From Coptis chinensis (lineage: Eukaryota; Streptophyta; Magnoliopsida; Ranunculales; Ranunculaceae), in contig CM027377.1 in assembly GCA_015680905.1 (NCBI GenBank), forward strand, positions 4,302,501 to 4,366,500: a stretch of 64,000 bases of DNA, given 5' to 3'. The notes under the pieces were generated by a model that was given only the letters and a program-made list of their open reading frames with translations, was not told where the DNA came from and made no database searches. The position numbers and the translations under genes are program-made. Shown here piece after piece: positions 1 to 10,827 of the stretch (positions are counted from its first letter, which is position 1; each line of letters opens with the position of its first letter).

Positions 1-68
1 TGATGGAGAATATGCGAAAGTAACCAGACAAAAGGAAATGGCTTTGAAAACTATTTTCATTTGTGCAG

Positions 69-1698
69 TTAGGGTTTGCCATCTGGGAGCCACCACATGG
101 TCCATATAGGAAGTTTCGATATCCTTGGAAGAATTACGTCAAAGTAAGCGGGGCACTAAGGCATTCTGCGTTCATGGTCATGGCTTTGCATGGCTGTATA
201 CTTTCAGAAATTCAGGTGATCTTGATTTCAGAATTTCAGTTTTTCTGTTGTAAGCAAAGTCGGCTGTGTTTATATGTGGTATGCCGTGGCACTATCTTTT
301 CCTTTTTGTTTGGGCAGTAAATTATGTCATCTTTTTCATGAAAGTATGCCATAAAATAGTTTTTTTTTTTTTTTTTTTTTACCAGTGACTTTCAAAATAG
401 TTAAACTCACTCTGTAGTCCCATTTTAAATATGTGGGAAGGGCTGAGCAATTGTAGTATCATCCTGATTCCTGACCCTACCTGGCCCTCAACACATGACG
501 GTCAGGATGGACCAGAGCATGATGGCTTAATAAATTAGAGCCCCATTAAATTATAATTATATCATGTAGATTTCTATTCATTCAGTCTCTTCGTTATGTG
601 GTAGTATTTTATGCAGTTCATTTTAATATGGCTGAGACATTCGTTAGGGAATCACAAGGCCTATCATTCTAATTTTGAGTCAAATCTGTCATTAGTCCTT
701 ACTGTCTGGTGCTTGTGAAGTTGGGTAGAAATGATGAATTGGTGATGGAATAAGACTATTTATTCACATCATGTTAGCTCACTGATAAAGATGAACACCT
801 AGCTATGTTTCTGTAAGTGGTATGTTCATCACTGGGCTCACTTGATTTAAAAAAGATCAACCCCAGTGCTTAGTTCGAATTGTACAAAGTTTGATCATGC
901 CATTGTGCATCTACTACAATTCATTTTCTATCCATTGATCATATGACTGATATTTCTACGCCCATTGCTTGAATTATTTATCAACCACAAGTTTTCTACT
1001 TACAGGCCCCACCAGAACGGAGAGAGGTCTTTAGTAGTGAGCTGCAGCGGGTTGGTACTGAGGGTGCTAAATTGTTGCGTGAACTTAGCAAAAAGGTCAA
1101 GAAGATGGAGAAACTGGGTGATGGAGACATCCTTTTGGAAGTGCACGATGCAGCTGAAGAGTTGCAAAAGAAGATAGATCGAAGATCATACCTTCTTGTC
1201 AATGCGGAGTATTGGGAAATTGGATCACGTCCAAAGGTTCTGGAAAATCCGGAGGACCTTATAAACCTGAATGATGAGGAAACAAAAGTATTGGGGATCA
1301 AATCATTAAGTGAAGCCGTGCTTGATCTCAGATCGGCTCCATTTTCAAAAAGTTGGGACATTCCAAGTCCTATTACGGAGGTTTGCTCCCCTCTACCACA
1401 GGGGGCTTCTCCAGAATCTAATCTCAAGAAGCAGATATCTTGGCCTTCACGCCTCTCTTTCAATAATGAAGCACATGTTATAGAAGAATCAAAAACATAT
1501 GAAAGTGCGAGTGCCCTGTCTTTGGCGACTTTTAGTTCACTTTTGATTGAATTTGTTGCGAGGCTTCAAAATGTTGTTGATGCTTTTGAAGAACTCGGTG
1601 AGATGGCCAATTTCAAGGAACCCAGTGTTGATGCACCAGAACTAGAGGAGCTTGGGTTGTGGGCCAGGTTGTGGAGGCGTTTTCTTTTCAAAACCTGA
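69..1698 (+). CDS. FUSC-family (aluminium-activated malate transporter-like) membrane protein, last two exons
   Basis: The 3' end of a plant FUSC / p-hydroxybenzoate-efflux-like protein (Arabidopsis At2g28780 type), a putative organic-anion transporter of the plasma membrane. Two exons are visible. Exon 69-215 encodes 49 residues including the family motif WEPPHGPY and ends CILSEIQ. Exon 1006-1698 encodes 230 residues starting APPERREVF and ending in TGA. They are joined by a phase-0 GT-AG intron (216-1005) that holds a T20 run at 361-380. The visible part is the soluble C-terminal region after the membrane segments: charged helices ([16 protein letters not shown]), a low-complexity linker, and a final conserved helix ending [13 protein letters not shown]. 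The upstream exons lie outside the window; 1-68 is probably intron. The family call rests on remembered similarity to the Arabidopsis protein, and transport substrate is not shown by the sequence. Confidence 0.85.
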
Positions 1699-2809
1699 GA
1701 TTTAGAGGGAGCGTGGTCGAAGACCATTGATTAAGCCCACAGGAAACTTATACTCAACAGTTCGACATATACAGAGTTTTACATACTGAAACTAAAACTA
1801 ATTTTGAGTCCTGTGAAATATTTCAAATTGTCTGTCACCTGTTGCAGATGTAAACATGGAAATGATGTGGGATTTAAGGCCATCCATGTAAAAGAGGAAG
1901 ATTGTTGTATCGAAATCAATGACAAACTTGCAGTGCCTTCATTCTTACTGTTGAGAAACATAGACTCAGTATAACAATTACGGATGGCAGGTGAACTGGA
2001 CAAGTGTGGCAGATCACCGTTTTGCATATTACCGTTTTCTGATGTGTTGTATCTATGTCAAAAGTATTTCATGCTCTACCCCACCTTTTTCCCAAGTGAG
2101 TGGATGCAAAACGGTTACACTAGCGTAGGCTTAAAATGTCTTATATTTCAAACTGGCAGAAACAAGTCAAACAACGGAACTGAGTGCTCCAGGAGGATCT
2201 ACTGAATGGATGGATGGTCTCAAGGATGTTCTTTTACTCGTACTAAGAAATTTAGGAGTTTTGAGAAATACTAAAGAACTTATCCCATTGTCAATGTCAC
2301 CAGCATCTGTTGACAGAGGTACCATTTCATAGGTGCTGCCGCCTTGTACTTGTACCGTTGTTATTAATTAGAAGGATTTGTCAGAATCCAGATGTTGGCA
2401 TTTTGCAGGGTTCAATCCGTTTGGTAGCACTAGACTACTTTACTTTCAAAGTGAGTTTGGTGCAAAATGCCCGACTGCTCCCACTGTTTATATTTTTGTG
2501 CCAAATAATCTTGAGAAAAAAAAACTTGCAGGATTCTAAAACTGTGACCATGCATCGAGTTACAAGGAAGCAGGACTAACACAAAAATGGTGTGATTAAA
2601 TAACAAATAATCTGTGACAGTTACAAAACATCTTACTTGGCCTAGAGGTATATTATTTGATTTCACACAGACGAAATTGGACCTCTCAAGAAATACAAGT
2701 TCAGGATTAAAACTTAAGCAAGTGGTCATAACTTATATTCTCTGCCAAGATGGTTTTGATTCTCTTTGTTTAAGATAGAAATGACTCCTGATTGAACCAT
2801 GCAACGATC
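1699..2809. other. Convergent intergenic region (3' UTRs of FUSC-like and ATR3 genes)
   Basis: Between two tail-to-tail stop codons. It should hold both 3' UTRs. The short open frames here show no recognisable protein, no repeat pattern was seen, and no RNA gene was recognised. Confidence 0.5.
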
Positions 2810-5800
2810 TCAAGACCAGGCTTCCACATGGTACTTACCAGCCTTTTCCAGTGCTCTCAGCCACCTAACAGCTGAATCCTTAGGAACCACACCTTCTTTT
2901 GCAACTATTCTTTCAATGCACGACATAACATCTGTAGGCATTTTGGTTGAAGACCCTGCAATATATACAGCGGCCCCAGAGCTTAACAAACTCCAAATCC
3001 GTTGGCTTTCTTCCTCCATCTTATGCTGAACATAAAGCTTCTTTGGCTGGTCTCTCGAGAAAGCAACAAAGAAGCCTCCACCCTTTTCTTCTGAAAGTAC
3101 TCCACCAGACTCTGCATGAGATAACCAAAAATCTCTATACAGAAAATCATTCTCCTCGTTTCTACAGCCAAAGAAGAAAAGAATTGGAGCTGTTGCCTCA
3201 GAAGTACTTTGTGACGCTCTCTCTGCTACAAATGCGCGAAAAGGGGCACATCCAGTTCCGGGTCCAACAAGTACGAGGGGAAGTGTTGGTGATGGAGGAG
3301 GAAGAGAGCCTCGGCTAAACCATACGGGAATACTTATTCCTACAAAATAACACAGATCATGTCAGGATAAAAGATATGCACAATGTTGCACTAGAAAGAA
3401 CACAAGAAGTTTATCATTATTTATGCATACTTTCTTCAGGACCAAGCCCAGCTAACCATGTTGAACAGAGACCAGACCGATTTCTCTTGTAAGGCGTCTT
3501 CCAAGACACTACACTCACAGTCAGGTGGACTTGCTTTGGATGAGCTAGAGGAGAGGATGAAATGGAGAATGCTCTTGTTTTTAGTGGAGGAACCAGTTGC
3601 ACTAGCCATTCAAAAGGCAATTGCACAGAGGGGAAGTCCTCCAATACCTGCATCACAAACTAAATTAATTTCTGAGAAACTAAAAAGCAATCTTATGTTC
3701 CACTGATGAGTGTAGAAAACAAATAAAAAATGAACCTAGACAGTTAAGTTAGAACAGAGTTTGGGTTAAAACGACAAATGCAACCAGTAGAATATATTTT
3801 GAAGGGTTTTGCACTTATTTGAAAATTTTCCCCATCACAAATCAGATATACTGCCATAGATCATCCACACCAATATACTTCAGAGTATCAAATTTTTTAA
3901 GTTTTGAATTAATTTAAGTGCTAAAAATTAATTTTTTTCCATGAGTTACGATATGGGAAGAATGCATTCTACTTGAAAAGCACAATCAGTTCACCTCAAG
4001 AACAGTTCTTCGTTCCTTCTGGTTGTACTGGTATAGATCATTTCTTCCTTCAGGCGAAGCAAAATACTGCAGCCTTTCCTTTTCATGTTCAGCAGTAGCA
4101 AAAAACCTCATAACCTGAAGATGAGCTCGTCTTGTTATTAAGGAAGTTGAAAAACAAAAGCACAGAGGCTATTTGCCTTCAACATTAGAAGTGAGAAACG
4201 ATATTGTAAGGAAAAGAAAAAATTCAACTTCTTTAAAAGGATAGACTTAAAACATCATAACAACTTTGAGTCTTTGACTATTTTTTAACATTCATAGATT
4301 TTCTTGTCTACCAATGTCCACATGGACACCTAAACATTCATCTAAATCCAAAACGATGCAATAATGTAAAACTATTCTAATCAGTTTTTTTTTCTTCATT
4401 CAATTCCATCTGAAGTCAATTTTACGTGTTAATGCTATTTTTTCTTGACATGACATACACACCCAACACACAAACACACAAAAGGAAAAGGAAATGTTTA
4501 ACAGAAGAGTATCTATACATCCCATACAGGCATCTGTTTTTTTATGTGAATTAAGTGTGTCCTCTTTTACTTTACACTTGCTTTCCTGTTCAATGTAGTG
4601 TTGAAAATAGATGTAAAATACACAGTTCAATATGGAAGTGGAGTTACGAATAATCCAGGAAGGTATCAGACATGGTAACATCTACTTGAGTAACTGATTT
4701 AAGAATAAAGCAAGAGAGGATGTTCACAACCACAGGCAAAGTTTACTTCACTTAAAAAATCACACAATTAAATAAATCTTTTGAATATACTAAATTCTTG
4801 CCTCGAAAAAATAACGTCGAGGGGAAGCTGATGCTATATCCATTGTCAGTTCAACAAAAGATCTCAATTTGACTGGACCTCTCAATGCATTTGAAGGAAA
4901 GTCAGGACTCTCAATCTCAACACGCTTTGGTAGAACCTAAACACAAACACATTATCAGTTTTTAATCACAAAAACACTGATACAGAAAACAGTCATTCAA
5001 GAAAGGCAAGAATATATGCACCAGTTAAGCACCAAGCCTGGATACTGAAGCAAATAAGTCATAAATAGGTAAAACAACATTCATACAAAACGGGATTTAA
5101 AAAACATGAAAGTTTTGAGCAGTTTACAGTAGTAATTAGAAGATAGAGAGTAGTACTGATCCTGCTTGGGAAGTTTCTCCATCACTGGTTGTTAGTTTGC
5201 GACGAAAATTCAAGTCAGAGAAGGATGCGAATTTTCCTCCCACGAATCGATGTATGATTCGATTCGATTCGATTCGATTCCGACCAAACAAAGAGGGATG
5301 GTGTTTCCCCTCTTAAAAATTGTTACTACCACCACCACAAAAAAAAAATCACTTTTGTTGGTTAGGCAAACTCCCCAATCTTCTTCTCCTGATCAACTCG
5401 GTAAATCATCTAAAGAAAGAAAAAGAAGTCGTTCTGATCCTGCTTGGGAAGTTCCTCCACCACCTGACTATGAAAGAGAGTGACAACGTCAACATCTTTT
5501 GTTCCGAAAAGCCTCTCGCACAACCTGCCCACTGCCTCTTTCTCCAAATCTATGGGACCAGCCCACCACACTAGCTGAATTTGACGAGTGTCACAACCAT
5601 CAAGAAGACGTTCAAAAATTACCAATACAACAGCTAGGTGCCTTAGTCCATCATTGGAACACTTCATCCCCTTCTTACTTGTCAGTTTAGGTTGACACTC
5701 TTGAAGGCCAAGAATTTCAGAAAGAAGACCTAGATGGGATTGATTTTCAAATTGCTAATTTGAGTGTCAACTTTAATACCCCACTTCCGTCATCTCCAAG

Positions 5801-8800
5801 ATATGGGAATTGTATTGAGTTACTTAAACTTTCTACAGATTATGTGAATCCATATATATCCAATTTCGAGGAGGATTTTGCTTGCCCCTACAAAGCAGTT
5901 CAATGTCTCTTCCGTGACTTTCAATATCCGTTGTGTTTTTTGACAAGAGTACTAGCAGCATTTTGGTGCCATGTTATTTGTTTGAGCCGATATTTGGGCA
6001 ACATTCGAGGTCGAATTTTCTGCAACCCAACGAAGGTGACGTATACGACTATGAAGAGCTTTTGTGTGTTGATGGATTTTTATAACTCCAAACTCAAGGA
6101 CGAGTTTCTTTCAAGCCGGAGAGATTGATGCATGAGCATGGATTATTAATTAATTAGTAGTTTCTATTTTGTTTGGTTTCCTAATTCAATTAGAAATAAG
6201 AATTAGATGGTTTCCTATTTAGTTTCCAATTAGCAATTAGGTTTAGTAGTTGTTTTCTTATATAAAAACATCTAGGCCTTCATTGCTAGATGGTTATTAT
6301 GGAATATTAATTCTTTGAGAATTGTTCTTCATGTTTGAAGGTTTAAACCCTAGATTTAGGTGTTTATTTGATTAAACTCAATTGATGTTTATCCATTGTT
6401 GAAACTTCCGCCAACAAGATACATCAAGTACCCAACCACTTTTAAAGACGAGATAAAATTTGGCATTGTAGATTGTGTTAATGGTTTGTATGAGACCTCA
6501 TCTGACTTTTTAACGAGGTAATTTCAATTCTGCTAAAATTTAAGGGACTGATAATCTAAGAGATGTCATAGAGAAGCACTCAAAGGCAAAAGAAAATCAA
6601 CACAAAGAGACCGTTTCCATAAAAACCAATAGTCGCAAAACACAATACATACAGTGATGTATGAGTCGGGATTCAGATTACATCGCTGTATGAAAGCTTC
6701 CACCGCAGAGGGATCTTGACTAGGGAGAACCTCAAGAGCATTTCCCACTTGATATCTAATACCCTGAAAACAGGAACATAGTTTCACAAACTAAAAGAGA
6801 AATGAGGTAGCATATGCATTGAAGCCGAGTATGTTATAATGAAGTTATTCAGTAGTCAAACTTGTACTTCATGACTTCCAGTTCTTATAGAAAATCAAGT
6901 TTGGAACTTACTGGGGAGAGAGCTTCAAATTCAATGTGGCACACATCTTTTCCACATTCAACTCTTGTCAATAGCTGATTTTTTATCTACAATTCAAATT
7001 GAGAGTAGCAATGAAAAAGGTTAAGAAAACCCTCACAATGATGATAAGTGGTACATCATCTTAATGCATAACAACGAAAAAGCTCGCTTCTAAAACAAAT
7101 CTAGAGTAAGGCATGGAACAGAATGCTTATCACAGCAGCAACATACTTAAGCTATGAATTAAATAAGCACATCCTAGTAAATCCACCAGCAGCCAGTAAT
7201 TTAATCATGTCAAAGGAAAGCTGATAAAAGTAGAAGGTAGGTTGCATTAAGGAATATGATCTCTTCTTCTGTCCAGGTCTAAAGGGAAAGAGAGCCCAAA
7301 GAAACACTGGTCAAGGTATTAGGAAAAGCTGTAGGCTGGACACAATTGGATTGGATTTTCATTGCTAATTCAATAATTGTAGTAGATAGCATGTTTGCAC
7401 TTAGCACAATTGCCACAGCCACATATTAGTAATACTGTAATAATGCTACTGGTGAACAGGCTTGCTAGCAAAAAAACTCAGTCCTCCACAATTTTGAAAA
7501 TCTTACTGGTCTTAAAACTAAAATACAAAATACAAACAATCTGATAGGATCTGCCATATTGTCACCTCTCCCATCCACATACACACCAAACAGAAAAAAC
7601 CTGAAAAAGGTCCCCTTTTAGCTAGTACAAGGAATGTATGCTTTGAGATCTTCAGATTGAGGTGTGCCTATCATCGAGTCAAATATCAGCCTAAAGCTGA
7701 ATGAAAATAAAGTTCCTATTGGAGCTACGCATAGCAATTTAATCCGCATCTACAGAACTCAAAACTTGTATCCCCAGCCCATAGCCAAGGAGGGTTGCAT
7801 TTGGCTTACAAAATATATATTTTCATGATTCATGTGAATATATGTTATCAAATTTGACAGCAACAAGTTTACAACTAGGCATGTGAATGATGAGGGAGAA
7901 CGTTACCTATACCATTTGTAAAAAGCAGTGAGGCCTAAGTTTATCACGGCCAAATTTTGCAGGGGACATGAAACGAGCTCTCTCAATCTGCAACCCAACA
8001 CACTCCAAATCTGATACAAACAAAAACCATTATCTTGTTAATAATCGCCATTCCTTAAAATAACTTGTATTGCAAACCATTGTCAAACATATCTTGTGGT
8101 TTGGCTTTCACTTTCATTAAGCTAAATTCCATAACTTTCAAAACGATGACATATTAAATTTTAAGGCATTTACTGCAACAACCATCAAGTAGCTTTGAAT
8201 AAGATGAGAACCTGAGGCAGATGAAGAGTTTGGCAGCATATTGTCAGCTTCATGGTATATGACTTGAAATTTGGGGTGACCTAAAGTCTCCGTAGCAGAA
8301 TCTACATCTGCAATTCCTCTTACGAACACTCTTGGACTCATTTGATTTAAAATTCTCCATAAAGATGACAACCAGGGATCCAGAGCACCTTCATACCTAG
8401 GGAACCCAATACGTTCAATCCCAATTTAAGAAAAAACTATTTTCCAGTAAGCAAAAGGTTATGTCAGACAACATTAACATCGAAGAGATAATGTCTCTAT
8501 TATTCTACATCAGCAATGTGTCGGAGGTAATAAAATTCAGATATCTGATGTAAGTGGGATAGATAATTATTATGTCAAAAAGCGAAAAAGTAAATAAAAA
8601 AAAGTAAAGCCATACCCTAAAGGGTGCTGATCATCTCCCAGACCTCTTTCAATTATTGGTGTTCCTCCAAGATCTGAAAGTCTTTTGTCCAGTTTCTTTG
8701 CTGCAAACTGCAGCCAAAAGTTCCATACAGCATATGCACACATTATTATGCATCTATCTCATCTATAACAACAGATAAGATAGAGACGTGAAAACAATTT

Positions 8801-9294
8801 ACATTAAATTTTTGGTAACCAGAGTCTCCCAACCCAAACACTGCATAGCGGACTCCTTTCAACCAATTCTGACTAAGATTTTTCTGCAGCAGAAACCTCC
8901 AAAATACCTGCATTATCACCAAATAAAGTAAAACCAACACTGCCTTAGAGACCAATTATATATAGAATAATAAAAAACCAACCTTCATGGAATCTGGTAT
9001 ATCCCCCTGCCCCGTCGTAGAAACAACAAAAACAACAGCTTCCTTATTCGGCAAAGTAGTCTGTAACAACAACAACAAACATGTAATGAGATGAGAACCA
9101 ATTGAGTAACATAAAATAAAATGTATAGTATACAAAAATGAAGAATTTATACCACGTGGAAATCATCCATTGAAAGGACTACTGCAGCTGGACAGCCCCT
9201 AAGCCTCCATGCTTGGCACGCTCCAAACTTGGCGTCTAAAGGCGTTTCCAGTTTGAGATGCATACACTATTAAGAACCGGGTATTGTTTTCCAT
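2810..9294 (-). CDS. ATR3: NADPH-dependent diflavin oxidoreductase 1 (ATR3/TAH18), apparent frameshift in exon 1
   Basis: Cytosolic FMN/FAD reductase that passes NADPH electrons to DRE2/CIAPIN1 in cytosolic Fe-S cluster assembly. Coding exons, 5' to 3': 9294-9153, 9060-8983, 8907-8803, 8707-8616, 8396-8212, 8010-7913, 6986-6912, 6763-6653, 4936-4802, 4114-3995, 3647-3431, 3339-2810. Phases agree throughout and give about 628 aa if one base is ignored (Arabidopsis ATR3 is 623 aa). Landmarks in order: FMN P-loop SQTGNA, VVSTTGQGD, AVFGLGDSGYQKFN, FAD-binding RAFSISSSPLAHP, NADPH-binding GPGTGCAPF, and C-terminus VEAWS. Oddities: exon 1 has one extra T at 9238-9240 directly after SQTGNA, leading to a stop within 15 codons; exon 1 is 142 nt where 141 are needed. 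The intron after exon 9 (4936-4802) has a GC donor. The intron at 4937-6652 carries an insertion. The gene may be a recent pseudogene, or the base may be a sequencing error. Confidence 0.92.
5140..6430. mobile_element. Unclassified inserted sequence in ATR3 intron 9
   Basis: This part of a 1.7-kb ATR3 intron looks foreign. It has a (GATTC) microsatellite at 5,255-5,280, a 122-codon open frame on + at 5,760-6,128 of no recognised family, and an AT-rich 3' part (6,125-6,420) with a TATA-like stretch near 6,260 that resembles an LTR ending in CCAACA near 6,417. A stretch of about 30 bases near 5,158 recurs, slightly diverged, at 5,436. No target duplication or terminal repeat could be fixed, so class and borders are uncertain. 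Confidence 0.35.
5255..5280. repeat. (GATTC)n microsatellite
   Basis: Five tandem copies of GATTC inside the ATR3 intron insertion. Confidence 0.8.
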
Positions 9295-10440
9295 TGCTTG
9301 CTGTAGTAATTTTTTTAGACCGAAATATGGAATTGAGCTGTCCAAGGGGGTATTTGCAGTCAATAATTAGGGCCTGTTTGTTAAATTTTAATTAATGGAA
9401 ATGAAAGTAAATAATGAGAGTGGTCCACTATGGAAAGAAAAGGAATGGAAACAATTTTAAAATTGTGTCTGTTTGGTAAACTGTGGAAAGGAAAGTAAAA
9501 CTAGGGAAATGAATAATCCTATTTGTTTATAAAAAAACTGTGGAAAGGAAAAGAAAGTTGGAAACAGACATCATATTACCTAACAGACATCATCGACTCA
9601 CTTAATATCATGGCTCACATGTTAGAAATAGGTGCTATCTACCACTTTTTTTTTTTACAAATTTAACGAATTTCCCACGGAATTCCTTAAATCGCCTGTC
9701 AATGGCAAAATACTATAGAAGTATAACCAACCAAATACTAGTCTTCACAATATGATTGGAATAAGTTGGTGAGTATTCGTCAGTTTCTTGTTGATGCGAA
9801 TAGTCTACTTTTTTTTTTTCCGATAATAGAACTAGTCTACTTAATCCATCCGCATTGTTGGGGCAATTGCAAATAAATCTTAAATCAGTCAAATTAATAA
9901 GTTAATTACCACAAAAAAGTGTAAGCCCAAATGGCAGAATTTAATTGTCATCCATTTTGTGATAGTTAAGATTAAAAAAACATGCATATTTACGTAAGGG
10001 CATACAGAATTAACCTCATTAAATCAATATAATTGCAACTTCAACTCTTAAGTCGCTTATTACATCTAGCATGAAAACAAGCAACAGAAAAACTACTAAT
10101 GCAATTTACAAACAAAGTATATGTTGGCTGTCTAACAGTGCCTACAAGAGCATACTGGTTTAGAATACTGAATTCTGTAGCGATGTTTATACTTACTTCT
10201 TATCGGAATGCTAAAAAAAAAAGATTGATTTGATTGTAATTTCGGTCATAATAATAAAACAAAACAAAAAAAGCAATGGAAAATAGAGAGAAAAGAAAAA
10301 CGTCCTTACCTGAAATTGGAGATGAGGAGAAGTGATGAAGACAAATGAAGAAGATGAAGAAGGGGGCGCCTCCTTTCTCCCCTGGTTCTCTTTCGGTTCT
10401 GTTTTTTTTTGTTATTTTGTTTCCTTTCCCTAAAATTTTA
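9295..10440 (-). promoter_or_regulatory. ATR3 leader: 5' UTR intron and leader exon
   Basis: Read on the minus strand, a pyrimidine/GAA-rich leader (about 10,400-10,309) ends in TTTCAG/GTAAGG, a strong 5' splice site. A matching acceptor (TTACTACAG) ends at 9,301, six bases before the ATG at 9,294-9,292. This implies a leader intron of about 1,008 bp (9,301-10,308), common in plant housekeeping genes. The intron contains AT-rich sequence with GGAAA-type repeats at 9,360-9,570. The transcription start was not located. Confidence 0.55.
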
Positions 10441-10827
10441 AAAAATTTAGTCAAACATGCCGCCGAATTGATATACGGATTTGCGATATGCCATTGATAT
10501 CAGTAATTATCGTCTGTTCGAAATTTTACTATTCCGATTTTTTTATTTTTTATTTTTTATTTTTTTTTTAAATTCTGCGCCAGATGAAGTTAGCATTTCA
10601 TAGTAAAATAGAGGAATGGGGAAAAATATAATTATCATAAAGAGTACACACAAAAAAAAGCTATTTATATTATTTATATATGAAAACACTGAATTGCTAT
10701 TTATTATGTACACGAACACAGCAACCAGAGCAAATACAAAACAGTGGTTTGAATCAAATATTAGTGGACATCTTTCAAACTGCCATCGGCGTCAATTGCT
10801 TTTACATTTCTCACATATACAGACAGC
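10441..10827. other. Intergenic: ATR3 promoter side and aspartic protease 3' UTR
   Basis: Head-to-tail gap between two minus-strand genes. It holds a T/A low-complexity tract at about 10,530-10,572 and the putative 3' UTR of the protease gene. Nothing else is recognised. Confidence 0.45.

Noticed and set aside
2310-2729. Short frames on both strands between the first two genes
   Set aside because: No similarity pattern, and they overlap the expected 3' UTRs.
5410-5667. Minus-strand 85-codon frame in the ATR3 intron
   Set aside because: It begins inside a low-complexity insertion, has no recognised domain and ends in a poly-Phe tract from an A-run.
4937-6652. A missing ATR3 exon swallowed by the intron insertion
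   Set aside because: SYIT (6,653) splices in phase directly to VLPKRVEIES (4,936), which supplies the variable linker seen in ATR3 proteins of similar length; nothing is missing.
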